Part shown: piece after piece, positions 1 to 12,335 of the stretch
How the letters are laid out: each line of letters opens with the position of its first letter
Numbering within the stretch: the stretch's first letter is position 1
Assembly (NCBI GenBank): GCA_021442155.1
Contig: CM038214.1
Location: 310,651,001 to 310,715,000, forward strand
Reading direction: 5' to 3'
DNA: 64,000 bases
Origin: Cymbidium sinense
Lineage: Eukaryota > Streptophyta > Magnoliopsida > Asparagales > Orchidaceae
Position numbers and translations under genes: made by a program
Notes under the pieces: model-generated
Database searches by the model: none
The model's input: only the letters and a program-made list of their open reading frames with translations
Told to the model about the DNA's origin: nothing

Positions 1-826
1 AAACCCTAAACCCTAAACTCTAAACCCTAAACCTAAACCTAAACCTAAACCATAAACCTAAACCCTAAACCTAAATAAATAAACTAAACTAAACTAAACC
101 TAAACCCTAAACATAAGTAAACTAAACTAAACTAAACTAAACCTAAATAAACTAAACCTAAACCCTAAACTAAAAAAATAAACTAAATAAAATTAAACTA
201 AAATAAACTAAAATATAAACTAAACCTAAACTAAACCCTAAAATAAACTAAAACCTAAACTCTAAAAAATAAACCCTAAGTTAACCTAAACCTAAACTAA
301 GCCCAAAACTAAACTAAAATAAACTAAAACCTAAACCTAATCTGTAAAATAAACTAAACCAAAACCCATAAATAAACCCACTAATCCCTAAAATAAAAAA
401 TAAAAAATAAACCCAATAAACTAAATAAACTTAAACTAAACCCTAAACTAAACCCTAAACCCATAAACAAAATAAACTAGACCAATAAATTAAACCTAAA
501 CCCTAAACAAAAAAAATCTAAACTAAATTATAAACCATAAACCTAAAACCTAAAAAAAAAAACTAAAATAAACCTAAACCCTAAACCCAAACCCAATAAA
601 CTAAACAAATAAACTAAACCTAAACTAAAATAAACCCTAAAATAAACCTAAAACCTCAATAAACTAAACTAAACCTAAATAAACCTAAAACTTAATTCCA
701 AATAAACACTAAACCCTAAAACCTAAACCATAAATCTAAACCCTAAACCATAAACCCAAATAAACCTAAAATAAACTAAACTAAACCTAAAACCAAACAA
801 ACCTTAAACCTAAACCCCAAAAACCC
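1..826. repeat. Telomere-like array T1 (CCCTAAA orientation), window left end
   Basis: The stretch is built from CCCTAAA and shortened forms (CCTAAA, CTAAA, TAAA). The first 40 bases are among the most regular, with several perfect units. On the + strand the C-rich strand at the left end is the orientation expected of a left chromosome terminus, so base 1 may lie in or next to the true telomere; this is inference. The array stops at the 5' end of a LINE near base 827. CCCTAAA is the Arabidopsis-type telomere repeat of most plants. No gene is visible. Confidence 0.9.
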
Positions 827-934
827 ACCCCTCCTCCTCCGAAGTTCTCTTCTTGGCAATTTTCAAATCCTTGGTGGCGCCCCTACTTGGGATTTTTGGC
901 TTTGGCTTTGATTTCAACAATTTCAAAGGCTTGA

Positions 935-2440
935 ATGGCATCCGTCATTTATGATGTTTTGTCATTGACCATATTTGTGTTCTATTCTTTCCACATCAAA
1001 ATTTGGATGTTCGGCTAGGGAATCTAACATTTTGGGGATTAGCAGCCCTAATCCTGCATCTTCTACTAAATATTTAAGGAAGCACTCTCTGGTAAGATTT
1101 CTCCCTCTATTGATTTGGTTAATCTCATTTTGATGTCTTTTAGAGGTTTGCCGACCATAATGTACTCTGATGTGGATGTTGAAAAGTTGGCAAAATCATT
1201 TGAAATTTCTCTTGTCGATAAATTTTCTTTGCATCATCCAAATTTGGATAATATCTACTCTATTTTCCATAATCTCAAGCTTACGGGTGCCTTCTCGATT
1301 AGTTTTATTGATCCTCGGCATATCCTGATTCAACTTTCTAATGATCTGGATTATTCACATGTTTTATATCATTCTTATTTCATCTTTAATTATCAAATCC
1401 ATTTGCTAAAGTGGTCACCCTTTTTGACATTAAGGAGGAATCTCCTATTATCCCTGTGTGGTTATCTCTTCGTAATATGTGCATTCATTTTGTTACCCAT
1501 CATGTGCTTTTTGCTATCGAGGCTTTATCTGGTTGGCTTTTGCAACTTGACCAAGCGACCGCTGAGTGATCTCGCCCTTCTATGGCTCGAATCCTCATGG
1601 AATTAAACATAACTAAAAAAATAGCTTAAGGAAGTTTGGATAGGCTCTAAAAATATGGGTATTTGCAAAAGGTTGAATTGAAGAACCTTCGATTTTTTGT
1701 TCCCATAGTAAAATACACGGTCATGATAATTCAGAATGTTTTATTCTCCATCCCCACTTAAAAAAATGAATTCCTCCTGAAGAAAATGTTGTCTCTACCC
1801 ATAAGCCGATTCCTACTTATGTTCAGAAATCAACCTTGGATCTTAAGGATGGTATGAAGGCTATTATTGAGGATGATTCTTTGGATATCAGGGTTAATCC
1901 TATTGAACATGTTTTGGCTTCTAAAGTTGGAAGGGATTTGGCCGATATTCACATTGGGAAGGATGATTTACCTCTTATTCCTTCTTTGAATTTGAATATT
2001 TCTAATATGGAGAATAATAAATTATCTAAGTTATTAGAAGAAGATTCTATTTTTTCTAATTTATTCCTACATTTATGCTGCCTTTGATCGATGAAAATGA
2101 AGCTTTTAATGAGATTTAAATGATGTTGAGCATCTAAAAGATTTTTGATCCATATTTTACTACTTGTGCTTTAAATGGTTCTAAATCATCACCATCTCTC
2201 ATTTCTAATATTGATATTCATGTTAATCCTACTTTTCAACTAAATATGGATTTGGAAGAAGGTGAAATCCCTCCAAACACTTGGAGATTTCTCTTAAATC
2301 TGACCAATGTTACTAAATCTTACTGATGACAACTCTAGGTGAAAATAAAATGGCTTCCAAACTTATCATGCTAAAAGAAAAAAATGTTAAAATTTCCCTC
2401 CAAATTGTCCAAAACACTAGATCTACTTTGGCCTCTCTCA
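935..2440 (+). pseudogene. LINE ORF1 (gag-like, DUF4283 region plus zinc knuckle), broken
   Basis: ORF1 of plant LINEs encodes the RNA-binding, gag-like protein that packages the element RNA. The ATG at 935 is the first plausible start (MASVIYDVL), but a stop follows soon. A readable stretch at 1115-1400 (RGLPTIMYSDVDVEKLAKSF, then SFIDPRHILIQLSNDLDY) resembles the DUF4283 domain that precedes zinc knuckles in these proteins. The frame then shifts; a downstream frame reads VWLSLRNMCIHFVTHHVLF and SRPSMARILMELNITKK, as in the family's middle part. A CCHC-type knuckle follows at 1698-1739. A more polar tail is open at 1836-2087. The reading needs at least three frames, so it is a pseudogene. 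The 3' limit is approximate. Confidence 0.75.
1698..1739 (+). other. Degenerate CCHC zinc knuckle in LINE ORF1
   Basis: In this frame the 14 codons read C-S-H-S-K-I-H-G-H-D-N-S-E-C. The spacing is that of a C-x2-C-x4-H-x4-C knuckle, but the second cysteine is serine (AGT). The knuckle binds nucleic acid in ORF1 proteins; this copy would lose one metal ligand. It lies in a different frame from the upstream DUF4283-like reading. Confidence 0.65.
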
Positions 2441-2484
2441 CTCTCTCTTAATTAACCTTTGCTTAACTCCTTTTTATTTTCCTT

Positions 2485-5400
2485 ATGTTTAATTTTCTTG
2501 TTTGGAATGTTAGAGGGATCACCCTCTCTATTCACAATCATATTAGAAATCTTTCACATTCATAATATTTCTCTCTTATTATGGAGCCTCTTATTCATGC
2601 TAATAAAATTAACCATGTTGCTAGAATGATCATTTCAATAAACTTTTCTCTAATGTTAGTAATAAGATTTTGTATTTTTGGAATAATTTTGTTAAGGTCT
2701 CTATTCTTGATGACTTTCATCAAGTTGTTAATGCTCAAACCTCTTATGGTGATTATTGTGATTTGGCCTTTTTTGTTTTTGCATCTTATTATAGATCTGA
2801 TAGAAATCTTCTTTGGGATAATTTAAGGAATTTTGCTACCTCTGTCAACAAACCTTGGTTTGTTGGTGGTGATTTCAACACCATTTTATTCTCTTTTGAA
2901 CAAAGTTGTGGTTGTTTTCATTCCATGGAAGATTTCTCCAATATGACCCTTGATTATAATTTGATTGATATTTGCTTTAAGGGCTCTAATTATACTTGGA
3001 AAAACTCTAGACTTTGGCAAAAGTTGGACTGAATTCTTTTTAATACTCATTGGATTACTCAATGGACTATTACTTTGTTGACCATTTAAGAAAAACCTTG
3101 TATCATGCTTCTCGGTTTCTATTAAAGATAATTCTAATAGACTAAAAAATCCCACTTTTAGATTTCAAAACATGTGGATTCAAAGATATTGATTTTTTTA
3201 ATGTTGCGGCTAATAATTGGGAAGCTCCTTTACATCTTGATAATTTGATCATGGGGATGAATAGACTTTGGTTTAAACTTAAAATACTTAAACAAAATTT
3301 GGTCTGGTGGAACAAGCATTATTTTAAAAACCTTTTTGCTAATATTAAGGATATGGAAAATTTGGTTTGTGATCTTGAAGTCTCTATTATGTCTGATCCT
3401 TCTAAAGTTACAGACTTGATTGAGGTGAAAGATAAACTTGTTAACTTCCAAAATATGGAATAGACTTATTGGCATCAAAAAGCTGCTAGTGAACATGCTG
3501 CAAATGGTGACAAGAATACTAGGTATTTCCATGCTTTCACTAACAAAAAGAGAGCTTTAAATAATATTCAAAAAATTAAAAATGACAATGGAGATTGGAA
3601 TATGGAGAATAATGATATTAATTAATCGATTATTAATTACTTTGGAAATATGCTTAATAAGAATTGCTCTTATGAAGCTATTTCTCAATCTCACTTGATT
3701 CCTTATATTATTACTAATGATGATAATGATTTGCTTACCATTGTGCCTACTGAAGATGAAATTTTCAAAGTTCTAAAAAGCATGAACCTAGATTTTGTTG
3801 CTAGTCCGGATGGTTTCACTACTCAATTTTTTCAAAAATGTTGGTTTATCATTAAAAATGATTTGATTGAGGCCATGATTGATTTTTTTAATGGTAATCC
3901 TTTTCAAAGATATTTTTCTAGTACTTCTATTATTCTCAAACCTAAGAAAGATAATCCAGAATATTGGAGTGATTTTAGATCTATTAGTCTTTGCACCTTC
4001 TTCAATAAGCTAAATTTCCAAAATTCTTTAATAGACTTAGTCCTTTGTTGGAGGTAGATCCATTTCGATGATATTTTACTTGCCCAAGAATTAATTCATG
4101 ATCTTGATGTCAAGACTAGAGGTGGAAACATTCTTTTCAAATTAGATATTAACAAATCCTTTGATAACATCTCTTGGGATTTCCTTTTCCATATTCTGAA
4201 TTTATTTAGGTTTTTTGAGAAATTTATTTTTCTTATTAAAATTGTATTAATAATTCCTAGTTTTTGATTTTGCTTAATGGAGAAGCCTTGGGTTTCTTTC
4301 CCTCTTACCACGGCTTATGACATGGGGATCATTTATCTCCTACTTTATTTATTATTGTTGTTGAGTACTTATCTAGGAGCATTGATAATTTTTTCTTAAA
4401 CAATCCTAGTATGTACTATATAACTCTTGGTGGTCTTCTTATTTCCCATTTAAGTTTTGTAGATGATTTCATTATTTTTTCAATGCTTTTATTCATCACA
4501 TCAAGCATCTCAAGTCTTTTAAATAAATTTGGTAGAGAAAGTGGCCTTTCTATCAATGATAACAAAAGTTATTTTATCACTTCCTCTAGTATCTCCAATA
4601 ATAAAATCAATCAAATCATGCATATCACTAATTTTAAACATCAACACTTACCTCTTAAGTACTTGGGGTGCTCTGCTCGTTAAAGGCCCAAAATGTTCCC
4701 ATCTCTTTGATGAGTTAATTCAAAAATTTCAAATAAAATTTCAGTTTGGGAATTCCATTTACTTTCCTTTGGTATTAGGCTCACTATTCTTGAAAGCACT
4801 CTCAACTCAATGCCCCTTTATTTGATTCAAACTATTGTCCCCACTAATGCTACACTTATAAGAATTGATCATTTTTGGTTTCAATAATTCTACCAAAAGA
4901 ATGCATTGGACATCTTGGCATAAATGTTGTGGTCCTTGGGAGAAGGTGTTTGGTTAAAGCCTAGTCATGAAGCTATCACGCTTCTCTCATTGATGGTGGA
5001 ATTTTAAAATAATGATAGCCTTTGGGCTAATTTTTTGATGGAAAAATATTGTGAAGGTAAACATCCCCTTAACTGTGCTTATAAAGTTGGTGACTCTCCA
5101 GTTTGGAAAAGGCTTTGCTCCATTAAATGGGTTTAATCATTAATATCTTGGGGTATTCTGTTCTTCCTTCTTTTGGCAAGACAATTGGATTGGCAATGGC
5201 TCTATTGACACCCTTTTATCTACCCACTCTACTGCTATCAAAGTTAATTCTTTTTTTTAATAACAATTGGAATGAAAGCAAACTTGAGAATTATATCCTA
5301 TTTCTCTTTTGACAACTTTAGAAATATCCCATTTCTTCTAATAAACGACCAAATTCTTTTAATCTTTCTTATAATGGAGACTTTGTTCTTAAAGGTTTTA

Positions 5401-6414
5401 TTAGAGATAAACAAAACCCCTAATGTTTTATTAAACTTTGGAACAATATCATTCCATTTCCTATTTAGTTTTAGCTTGGAGGATTTTGAATAACTTTATT
5501 CTTGCGGAGTCTTTACCCTAGACTAAAGGGGTTTACTTACCTTTAAAGTGTTATTGTTGCTTTCATATTGAAAATTTAAATCATGTTTTGTCAATGGTGC
5601 TATTTCTTCTAAATTATGGTTTTGGTATGATGATTTATTTAATACCAACTATTTTCAGGTTCTCTTTCTTTATATCAACTTTGAAGTCTATTTATAAAAA
5701 TACAATGAAAGGTCATATCAAATTTTAATTGTTATTATCCGTTCATCTAGATGGATATAAATGATGCTAAATATGGTATTCCTATGAACCATAAAAGGAT
5801 CGGCAAGAACTAAAGAAAAAATTCATGCTTTTTTAATGCCAATCTTATTAGTAATATTTATTTTAGAGTTATAAATTTATGGCTAAAATTTGGGTATCAT
5901 TTTAGTTTGACTCTTATAAAAGTGCTAGGATTATCCATTGGATCAAACCTAAAGGCAATTTGATTAAAGTGAATACTGATGGTTCTATTCCTTCCAATAA
6001 ATATAGTTGTGGTGGTATCCTTAGGGATTCTAAAGGTACTGTCATTTGTACTTTTGCCTATCCTCTCAAAGCTTGTTCTTATTTTGTTGAGCTTATGGTT
6101 CTAATAAAGCTATTGAAATTTATTTGAATAGAGGTTTCTCAACATCCTGGATTGAAGTTGATGCTCTGCTTCTTGACATGCTTAATTCCAATAGAAATGG
6201 GAATGCTGAATTATTTTATCTTCTTAATCATACTAAAAATCTTCTTTCTCAAGTTTGTTTTAAAATTTCCCACATCCTTCGTGAAGGTAATGCTTGTGTT
6301 GATTACTTGGCTAACTTTGGAGCCAACTTAACTGAAGTTCACTTTATTTTAAACCAAACTTTGCCTAAACTATTAAGAGGTTTGGTTAACTGGATAATAT
6401 ATCCTTTAGCTTAG
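2485..6414 (+). pseudogene. LINE ORF2 polyprotein: endonuclease, reverse transcriptase, RNase H (many stops and frameshifts)
   Basis: ORF2 would nick the target DNA and copy the element RNA. The start at 2485 reads MFNFLVWNVRGIT, the usual first strand of the apurinic-type endonuclease. At 2670-3032 come PWFVGGDFNTIL and the YTWKN...WQKLD segment. The RT lead-in at 3470-3560 reads WHQKAASEHAANGDKNTRYF. The fingers/palm region is at 3740-4060, including SPDGFTTQFFQKCW and SDFRSISLCTFFNKL. The catalytic box at 4456-4467 is FVDD where FADD is usual. HLPLKYLG at about 4650 is the conserved thumb-side motif. From 5944 a type I RNase H reads VNTDGS, GGILRD, VELM, IEVDAL, REGNACVDYLA, and ends at the TAG at 6412-6414. 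At least ten breaks exist. It is clearly dead but domain order and length are those of a full ORF2. Confidence 0.88.
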
Positions 6415-8142
6415 ATTATAAATTCTGTTTTTTTTTATTTTTTGATGATATTTTTCTTTTGGTTGCCCTTATTAAACCCTCTTGGGTTGTGGTTTTCTAC
6501 TTATTATCTATCTTGTGAAATGTTATGTTTTTTATCTCTTACTTTAGATTGGCTGGTTTTTGATGGTTTATTGTAAGTGCACTGGTTTTTTTTTTTAGTT
6601 TGGTGGCTTGCTATTTCTGGTGTTTAATAATTTTCCTTAGAATTTTTTTATATCATCCTTTCTATATTATGGCTATTGTAGGTTTTTCTTTGTATGTGTT
6701 TTGCCTCTTTTCTTGCTTGCTAACTTACTTGAGTTGATCTACTGTGGGTGGTTGATGGTGGCTTTTTTGCTTTAGTTGGGTTGGTTGTATGGTCGCTATT
6801 TTTGGCTATTTTTCATTTTGTTGATTGGTTTTGTTGGTGGTTTATCTCTGGCTTGATTTTGGCATGGTGGAGGTTGGTTGGTTGTATTTTCATGAGGTTT
6901 GGTGGTTTGTGATTTGTTTTCTTTTGGTTATGGTTTTGACCTCCTCTTGTTGGCCTTCCTCTTCTACAATAGCTTTGGGTTTGAGTATTGTTCATTGGCT
7001 TAAGGCTATTTTGATGTTAGTTAGCCTGAGTGGTGGTTGGGTGCCTTTATTGTTTCTTGTTGGTTGGCTTTGTAGTCTATCCATTGGTTTTGTACCTTTT
7101 TCTTTATTATTCTACTTACGATTGAATTTTCTTTTCCTTTATTGGGTATGGTGGTCTTCACTTTCTACCCTTTCCCTAGCTATCTTGGGTGATTTTAGCT
7201 TGATGAATGTTGTTGGTCTTTACATTGACTTGGGTCTTCTACTACTGTGGTGGTTGGCTAGGAGGATATGTTGGCTAGCTAGTTTGGTTGGTTTTGGTCA
7301 TTGATTTTTTGGCCAATTTTCCTCCCTTTGTGACTGCTGGGAACCTAGGTGTTCTTTGACCTATATTTTTTTCCACCGCTTTGTTTTTTTTCTCTCTTTC
7401 TCTGCTTGACCCTCTTTTTTTTCTATGCCACCAACTTTTGCCATTATAGGTGTTTTTTCTTCCGCTTTGTTGGTGGAGGATATGAGCACTTTGTTTTTTT
7501 TTTTGTATTTGTTTGTCTTGTGTTGTTACCCTATCATGATGCTTGCTCCTTGATTTTGTTATTCCTTTTGGTGGTGGCTTTGGTGGTCTTACTCTATTGT
7601 CGCTATCCCCGATGGTTGGTTGATTATCTCTATTGCTTGGTTGTTGGTGGCTTGTGGTTGGCTATTATGTTTGTTTTTAAAGGATTTTACTACCTGCTAG
7701 ATGATAGACTTTAGATGATGGGCTACACAGTTTGCTAGCTATGATCCTGATGTTTCCACTCTTTCTTCTTTTTTTCTATATTTAATTGTAACCCATCTCC
7801 TAAGTTTGGATGCTTTCATATAGTGTTACCCTCGAGATGATTGATCGAGACAGCCTTTTCTTTACTTTACTCTTTTATTTGTTCTTACTTTTATGCTTTT
7901 AATTATACTCATCCTTTCAAAAGTATGTTAAAATTTCTTTAGTTGGGAGAGTCTTGTAGGTGGATCTTGATCTCGATGAACCAAATGATGTTTGTTCTCA
8001 TAGATTTTTTTTTTCTTTTGCTTTCCTCCTTCATTATTGTAATTGTTTATGTCTTGATTTATTGTAGCTCGAGCATTAGCTTAGATTTACTCTAAATACT
8101 TTGTACTTTTCTTGGTTAAAATTTATTTTTTCTATAAAAAAA
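6415..8142 (+). other. LINE 3' UTR, strongly T/G-rich, ending in a short A-tail
   Basis: This stretch lies between the RNase H stop and the next telomeric array. It is rich in T and G on the sense strand (repeated TGGTTGG, TTGGTGG words), so it has chance-open hydrophobic frames at 6825-7304 and 7349-7714. Those have no recognisable domain and are not called genes. From about 7740 composition becomes more mixed. The end, about 8100-8142, reads ACTTTGTACTTTTCTTGG, then a T-rich run, then CTATAAAAAAA, and is followed at once by CTCTAAACCCTAAA. That is the expected 3' end of a LINE. An alternative is an unrelated insert between RNase H and tail, but no internal boundary is seen. Confidence 0.65.
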
Positions 8143-10950
8143 CTCTAAACCCTAAAACTAAACCTTAAACCCTAAAACCCCAAACCATACACCCTTAACT
8201 CTAATAAATCTAAACCTAAACCCCTAACCCTATTCCCTAAACCCTAAACCCCAAACCCTAAACCCTAAAACCTAAAACCAAACCTAAACTAAATAAAAAC
8301 CTAAAATAAAATAAAAAAAAACTAAACCTAAATAAAATAAATAAATAAAACCTAAACCAAAACCAAAAAATAAAATAAAATAAATAAAAACCTAAAAAAA
8401 AAATAAAATAAACTAAAGAATAAAAAAAATAAAATAAAATTAAACTAAACATAAATAAAAATAAAAAATAAACTAAAATAAAACTAAAATAAAAGAAAAT
8501 TAAAACTAAAAAAACCTAAACCTAAAAAATAAACCTATAAATAACTACAAATAAATAAAAATAAAACCTAAACCCTAAACTAAAACCTAAACCTAAAATA
8601 AAAAAAAAAACCTAAACCTAAACTAAAATAAACAAACTAAAATAAATAAAACCAAACCTAAACCTAAAATAAACTAAACCTAAACCTAAACCTAAACTAA
8701 ATAAAATAAAATAAACTAAAATAAACCTAAACCTAACTAAAATTAAACCCAAAATAAACCTAAAACAAAACCTAAACCCAAAAAAAAAAAAAAAAAACCA
8801 AAACCAAACCTAAACCAAAAACTAAAAAATAAAACTTAAACATAAAAATAAAATAAAAAAATAAAAAACTTAAAAAATAAACCTAAACCTAAACCTAAAC
8901 CTAAAAAAAAACTAAAATAAAACCTAAACTAAAATAAATAAACTAAACTAAATAAAAGTAAAAATAAACCTAAATAAAAATAAAAATTAAAATAAACTAA
9001 AATAAACTAAAACAAATTAAATAAATCGAAAACTACTTGTTTACTTAATTTTTAAAAAAACCATAAACCCTAAATCCTAAACCCTAAAAAAACCCTAAAT
9101 TAAACCTAAACCTAAACCCTAAACCCTAATAAACTAAATAAACTAAATAAACCTAAACCTACAACTTAATTTAAAAATAAAGAAATAAAAAATAAAAAAC
9201 CCTAACCTAAAAAACTAATCCAAACATAAACCCTAAACCCTAAACCCTAAACCCTAAACCTAAAATCTTAAACCCTAAAACCCTAAATAAAACCCTAAAC
9301 CTAAACCCTAAAATCAAAACCTAAAACCCTAAAAAAACCTAAAACCTAAACCTAATAAAAATATAAAAACTAAAAAATAAAAAATCTAAACCTAAACCTA
9401 AATAATAAATTAAAATAAAACCTAAATTTAAATAAATAAATAAACTAAACAAACTAAACCAAATAAACTAAAAATAAACCTAAAAAAATATAAAATAAAA
9501 TAACTAAAAAAATAAATACTAAATAAAACTAACCCTAAAACTAAAACCTAAAATCACTAAAATAAACCCTAAACCCTAAATTTAAACCTAAACTAAACTA
9601 AACCTAAACTAAAATAAAACCTAAACCTAAATCTAAACAAAACTAAACCCTAAACTAAACTTAAAATTTAAACTAAATAATTAAAACTAAACATTAAACC
9701 TAAACCTAAATAAATAAAACCTAAAACCTAAATAAACTTAAACCTAAACTAAACTAAACTAAACCCTCCCTAAACCTAAACTAAACCTAAATTAAACCTA
9801 AAATAAACTAAACCTAAACTAAAATACTAAACCTAAACCTAAACTAAACTAAAACTAACTAAACCCTAAACCTAAAACCCTAAACCTAAACCTAAACTAT
9901 AAACCTAAACCAAAACCATAAACCTAAACCTAAACCTAAACCTAAATCCTAAACCCTAAAATAAAAAACCCTAAACTAAATAAAACTAAACCTAAACCAT
10001 AAAACCAAACCATAAAATTTAAACCCTAGAACCCTAAACCCGAAACCCTAAACTCTAAACCCCAAACCCTAAAATCCTAAAAACCTAAACCTAGAAAAAA
10101 ATAGAAATAAAACACAATAAAAAAAAAGGCTAAACTTAAACATAAACATAAAAAATAAACTAAAATAAAATACTAAACTAAAATAATAAACATAAATTAA
10201 ATAAACTAAACTAAATAAAATAAAAATAAACTAAAATAAAAATAAATAATAAAATAAACTAAATAACTAAAAAATAAACTAAACCTACCCACTTAATTTA
10301 AAAGAAACTCTAATGCCTATATCCTAAACCCTAAACCCTTAACCCTAAACCCTAAACCCTAAACTCACAACACTAAACTTGCAACCCAAAAACCTAAACC
10401 CTAAACCCTAAGCCCTAAAAAATCTTGAACCCTAAACCCTAAACCGTAAACCCTAAACACTAAAAACTGAAAAACCTAAACCAAAAAAATAAAATAAAAC
10501 TAAAATTCAACTAAAAAGTAAACTTAAACCTTAACATAAACCTAAAAATTAAACAAAAATAAATAACTTAAACTAAAATAAATAAACCTAAAATAAATAA
10601 ATGACACTAAATAAAATAAATAAATAAATAAAAAAAAATAAATAAACTAAAATATAAAAAAATAAACTAGTAAACTAAATAAACCTAAACCTAAAATTTT
10701 TTTTAAAAAAGGAAACCCTAAACCCTAATTCCTAAACCCTAACCCTAGACCATAAACCATAAACTAACCCTAAACCCTAAACCTACAACATTAAAACCTA
10801 AATCATAAACCCTAAACCCTAAACCCAAAACCTAAACCCTATAAACCCTAAACCCTATAACATAAACCATAACCCTAAACCATAAACTCTAAAACCCTAA
10901 ACCCTAAAACCCTAAACCATAAACCCTAAACCCTAAACCTAAACCCTAAG
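8143..10950. repeat. Telomere-like array T2a (CCCTAAA orientation), strongly C-depleted in the middle
   Basis: Units of CCCTAAA and eroded forms fill the interval. Long internal stretches (8280-9020, 10130-10290, 10480-10690) are almost only A, T and single C, for example repeated AAATAAA, whereas 9060-9350 and 10320-10470 keep many full units. A non-telomeric word, GTTTACTTAATTT, occurs at 9039-9051, and a shorter form at about 10291. Both are preceded by the A-rich block and followed by better-preserved CCCTAAA. No gene: the open frame at 8258-8452 on the minus strand is translated repeat. Confidence 0.85.
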
Positions 10951-11256
10951 ACTAAAACATTGAAAACAATCAACAAAATAGACTAAAGTGGAAGAACCTA
11001 TATAAGTGGTGGTTAACTGGAGGTGGTGGTCAAAAATAAACTTTAAAACCATGGTGGTGAGGGAGAGATCAATATGATGGTGGATCCCACTAAGCTGGTC
11101 TAACTAAGAAACCAAAAACCCATATCTAAAAACTACTATAAGATGGTTCAAGATATCTAAGTTTTGATTTGCTCTGCATGCTCATTTATGATCTATGATA
11201 AACCTTAAAAACTGTTGATGAAATTAAAAGAAGAAATAACTTTTTCTCTAAAAAAA
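10951..11256 (+). pseudogene. GRP retropseudogene copy 1 (most eroded, 306 bp)
   Basis: This is the copy nearest the window start and the shortest. It keeps GGAGGTGGTGGTC, ACCATGGTGGTGAGGGAGAG, a TATGATGGTGGATCC segment, the 3' UTR words AGATATCTAAGTTTTGATTT and GCATGCTCATTTATG, and an A-tail at about 11250-11256. The glycine-rich codons are largely lost by deletions. Its 5' end is altered (GACTAAAACATTG after CCCTAA), but the position matches the common junction. It is non-coding now. Confidence 0.8.
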
Positions 11257-12335
11257 TAAACCCAAAAACTTGAAACCCTAAACTAAATCATGAACCCTAA
11301 ACCTAAAACCTAAACCTTAAACCCTAAAAATAAAAAAAGAAAAAATATAAAAAAAAATCTTAACCCTAAACCTTAGACCCTAAAACTAACCCTAAACCCT
11401 AAACCCTAAGCCTACAACCCTAAACCCTAAACCTTAAATCCTAAAACCCTAAACTAAACTAAAAACCTTAAACCCTAAACCTAAACTAAACCCTAAACTA
11501 TAAACCATAAACCTATAACCCTAAACCTAAACCTAAACCAAACCCTAAACCTAAACCTAAACTTAAACTATAAAACCTAAAAATAAAACATAAACTAAAT
11601 AAACCTAAAATAAAATAAAACCTAAACCTAAACCCAAAACCCTACCATAAACCATAAACCCTAAACCTAAACCCTAAACCATAAAAACCTAAACCCTAAA
11701 CCAAAACACTAAAACCTAAACCCTAAACCTAAAATAAAAACCTAAACCCTAAAACCCTAAACATAAACCCTAAACCCTAAACTAAAACCCTAAAAAAACC
11801 TAAAAAAACCTAAACTAAAAAATAAATAAAAAAAACTCAACTAAAATAAACCTAAACCTAAACATAAAAAATAAACTAAAATAAAAAAAACCAAATTAAT
11901 ATAAATAAATAAAATTATAAAAAATATACATAAAATTAATAAATTAAACTAAAATAAAATAAAAAATAAACTAAACTAAATAAACCTAAACTTACCAATT
12001 AAAAAAAAAAACCTTAACCTACTAACTCTAAACCCTAAACCCTAAAATAAACCCTAAACCCTAAACTAACTAAACCCTAAATAAACCCAAAAAAAAACCT
12101 AACCCTAAACCCTAAACCTAAACCCTAAACCCTAAAACTAAACCCTAAACCTAAACCCTAAACTTAAACACTAAACCTAAACCTAAAAAATAAACCTAAA
12201 CCTAAAAAAAAACCCTAAACCCTAAACCCTAAACCTACACCTAAACCCTAACCCTAAAACATAAACTATAAAAGCATAAACCCTAAAACCCTAAACCAAA
12301 AACCCTAAACTCTAAACCATAAACCTAAACCCTAA
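11257..12335. repeat. CCCTAAA-type array between GRP copies 1 and 2
   Basis: The array has CCCTAAA-rich ends and an A-rich centre (about 11810-11990) that contains the recurring words ACTCAACTAAAATAAACC and, at its end, a reduced form of the GTTTACTTAATTT block (ACTTACCAATTAAAA). No gene is seen. Confidence 0.85.

Larger units (their letters stand above)
827..8142 (+). mobile_element. Nearly full-length, mutated L1-type LINE inserted in the telomere-like array
   Basis: A 7.3-kb non-LTR retrotransposon lies between two CCCTAAA arrays. It has, in order, a 5' leader from about 827, ORF1 with a DUF4283-like region and a CCHC knuckle, ORF2 with an endonuclease, reverse transcriptase and C-terminal RNase H, a T/G-rich 3' UTR, and a short A-tail at about 8136-8142. 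The RNase H is typical of one group of plant L1 elements. Many frameshifts and stops make it non-autonomous now. The A-tail runs straight into telomeric sequence. The sense strand matches the C-rich telomere strand, as target-primed reverse transcription from a nick after TTT in the G-rich strand would give. Target-site duplications cannot be recognised in a repeat this degenerate. Confidence 0.88.

Noticed and set aside
6825..7714. Two long hydrophobic open frames resembling membrane proteins
   Set aside because: The T/G-rich sequence yields Leu, Val and Trp codons by composition; there is no domain, they lie in the LINE 3' region, and their neighbour frames are equally open.
8258..8452. Minus-strand open frame in array
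   Set aside because: It is translated A/T-rich telomeric repeat (Phe, Leu, Tyr only); the same holds for 20568-20783, 45117-45380 and 48424-48657.
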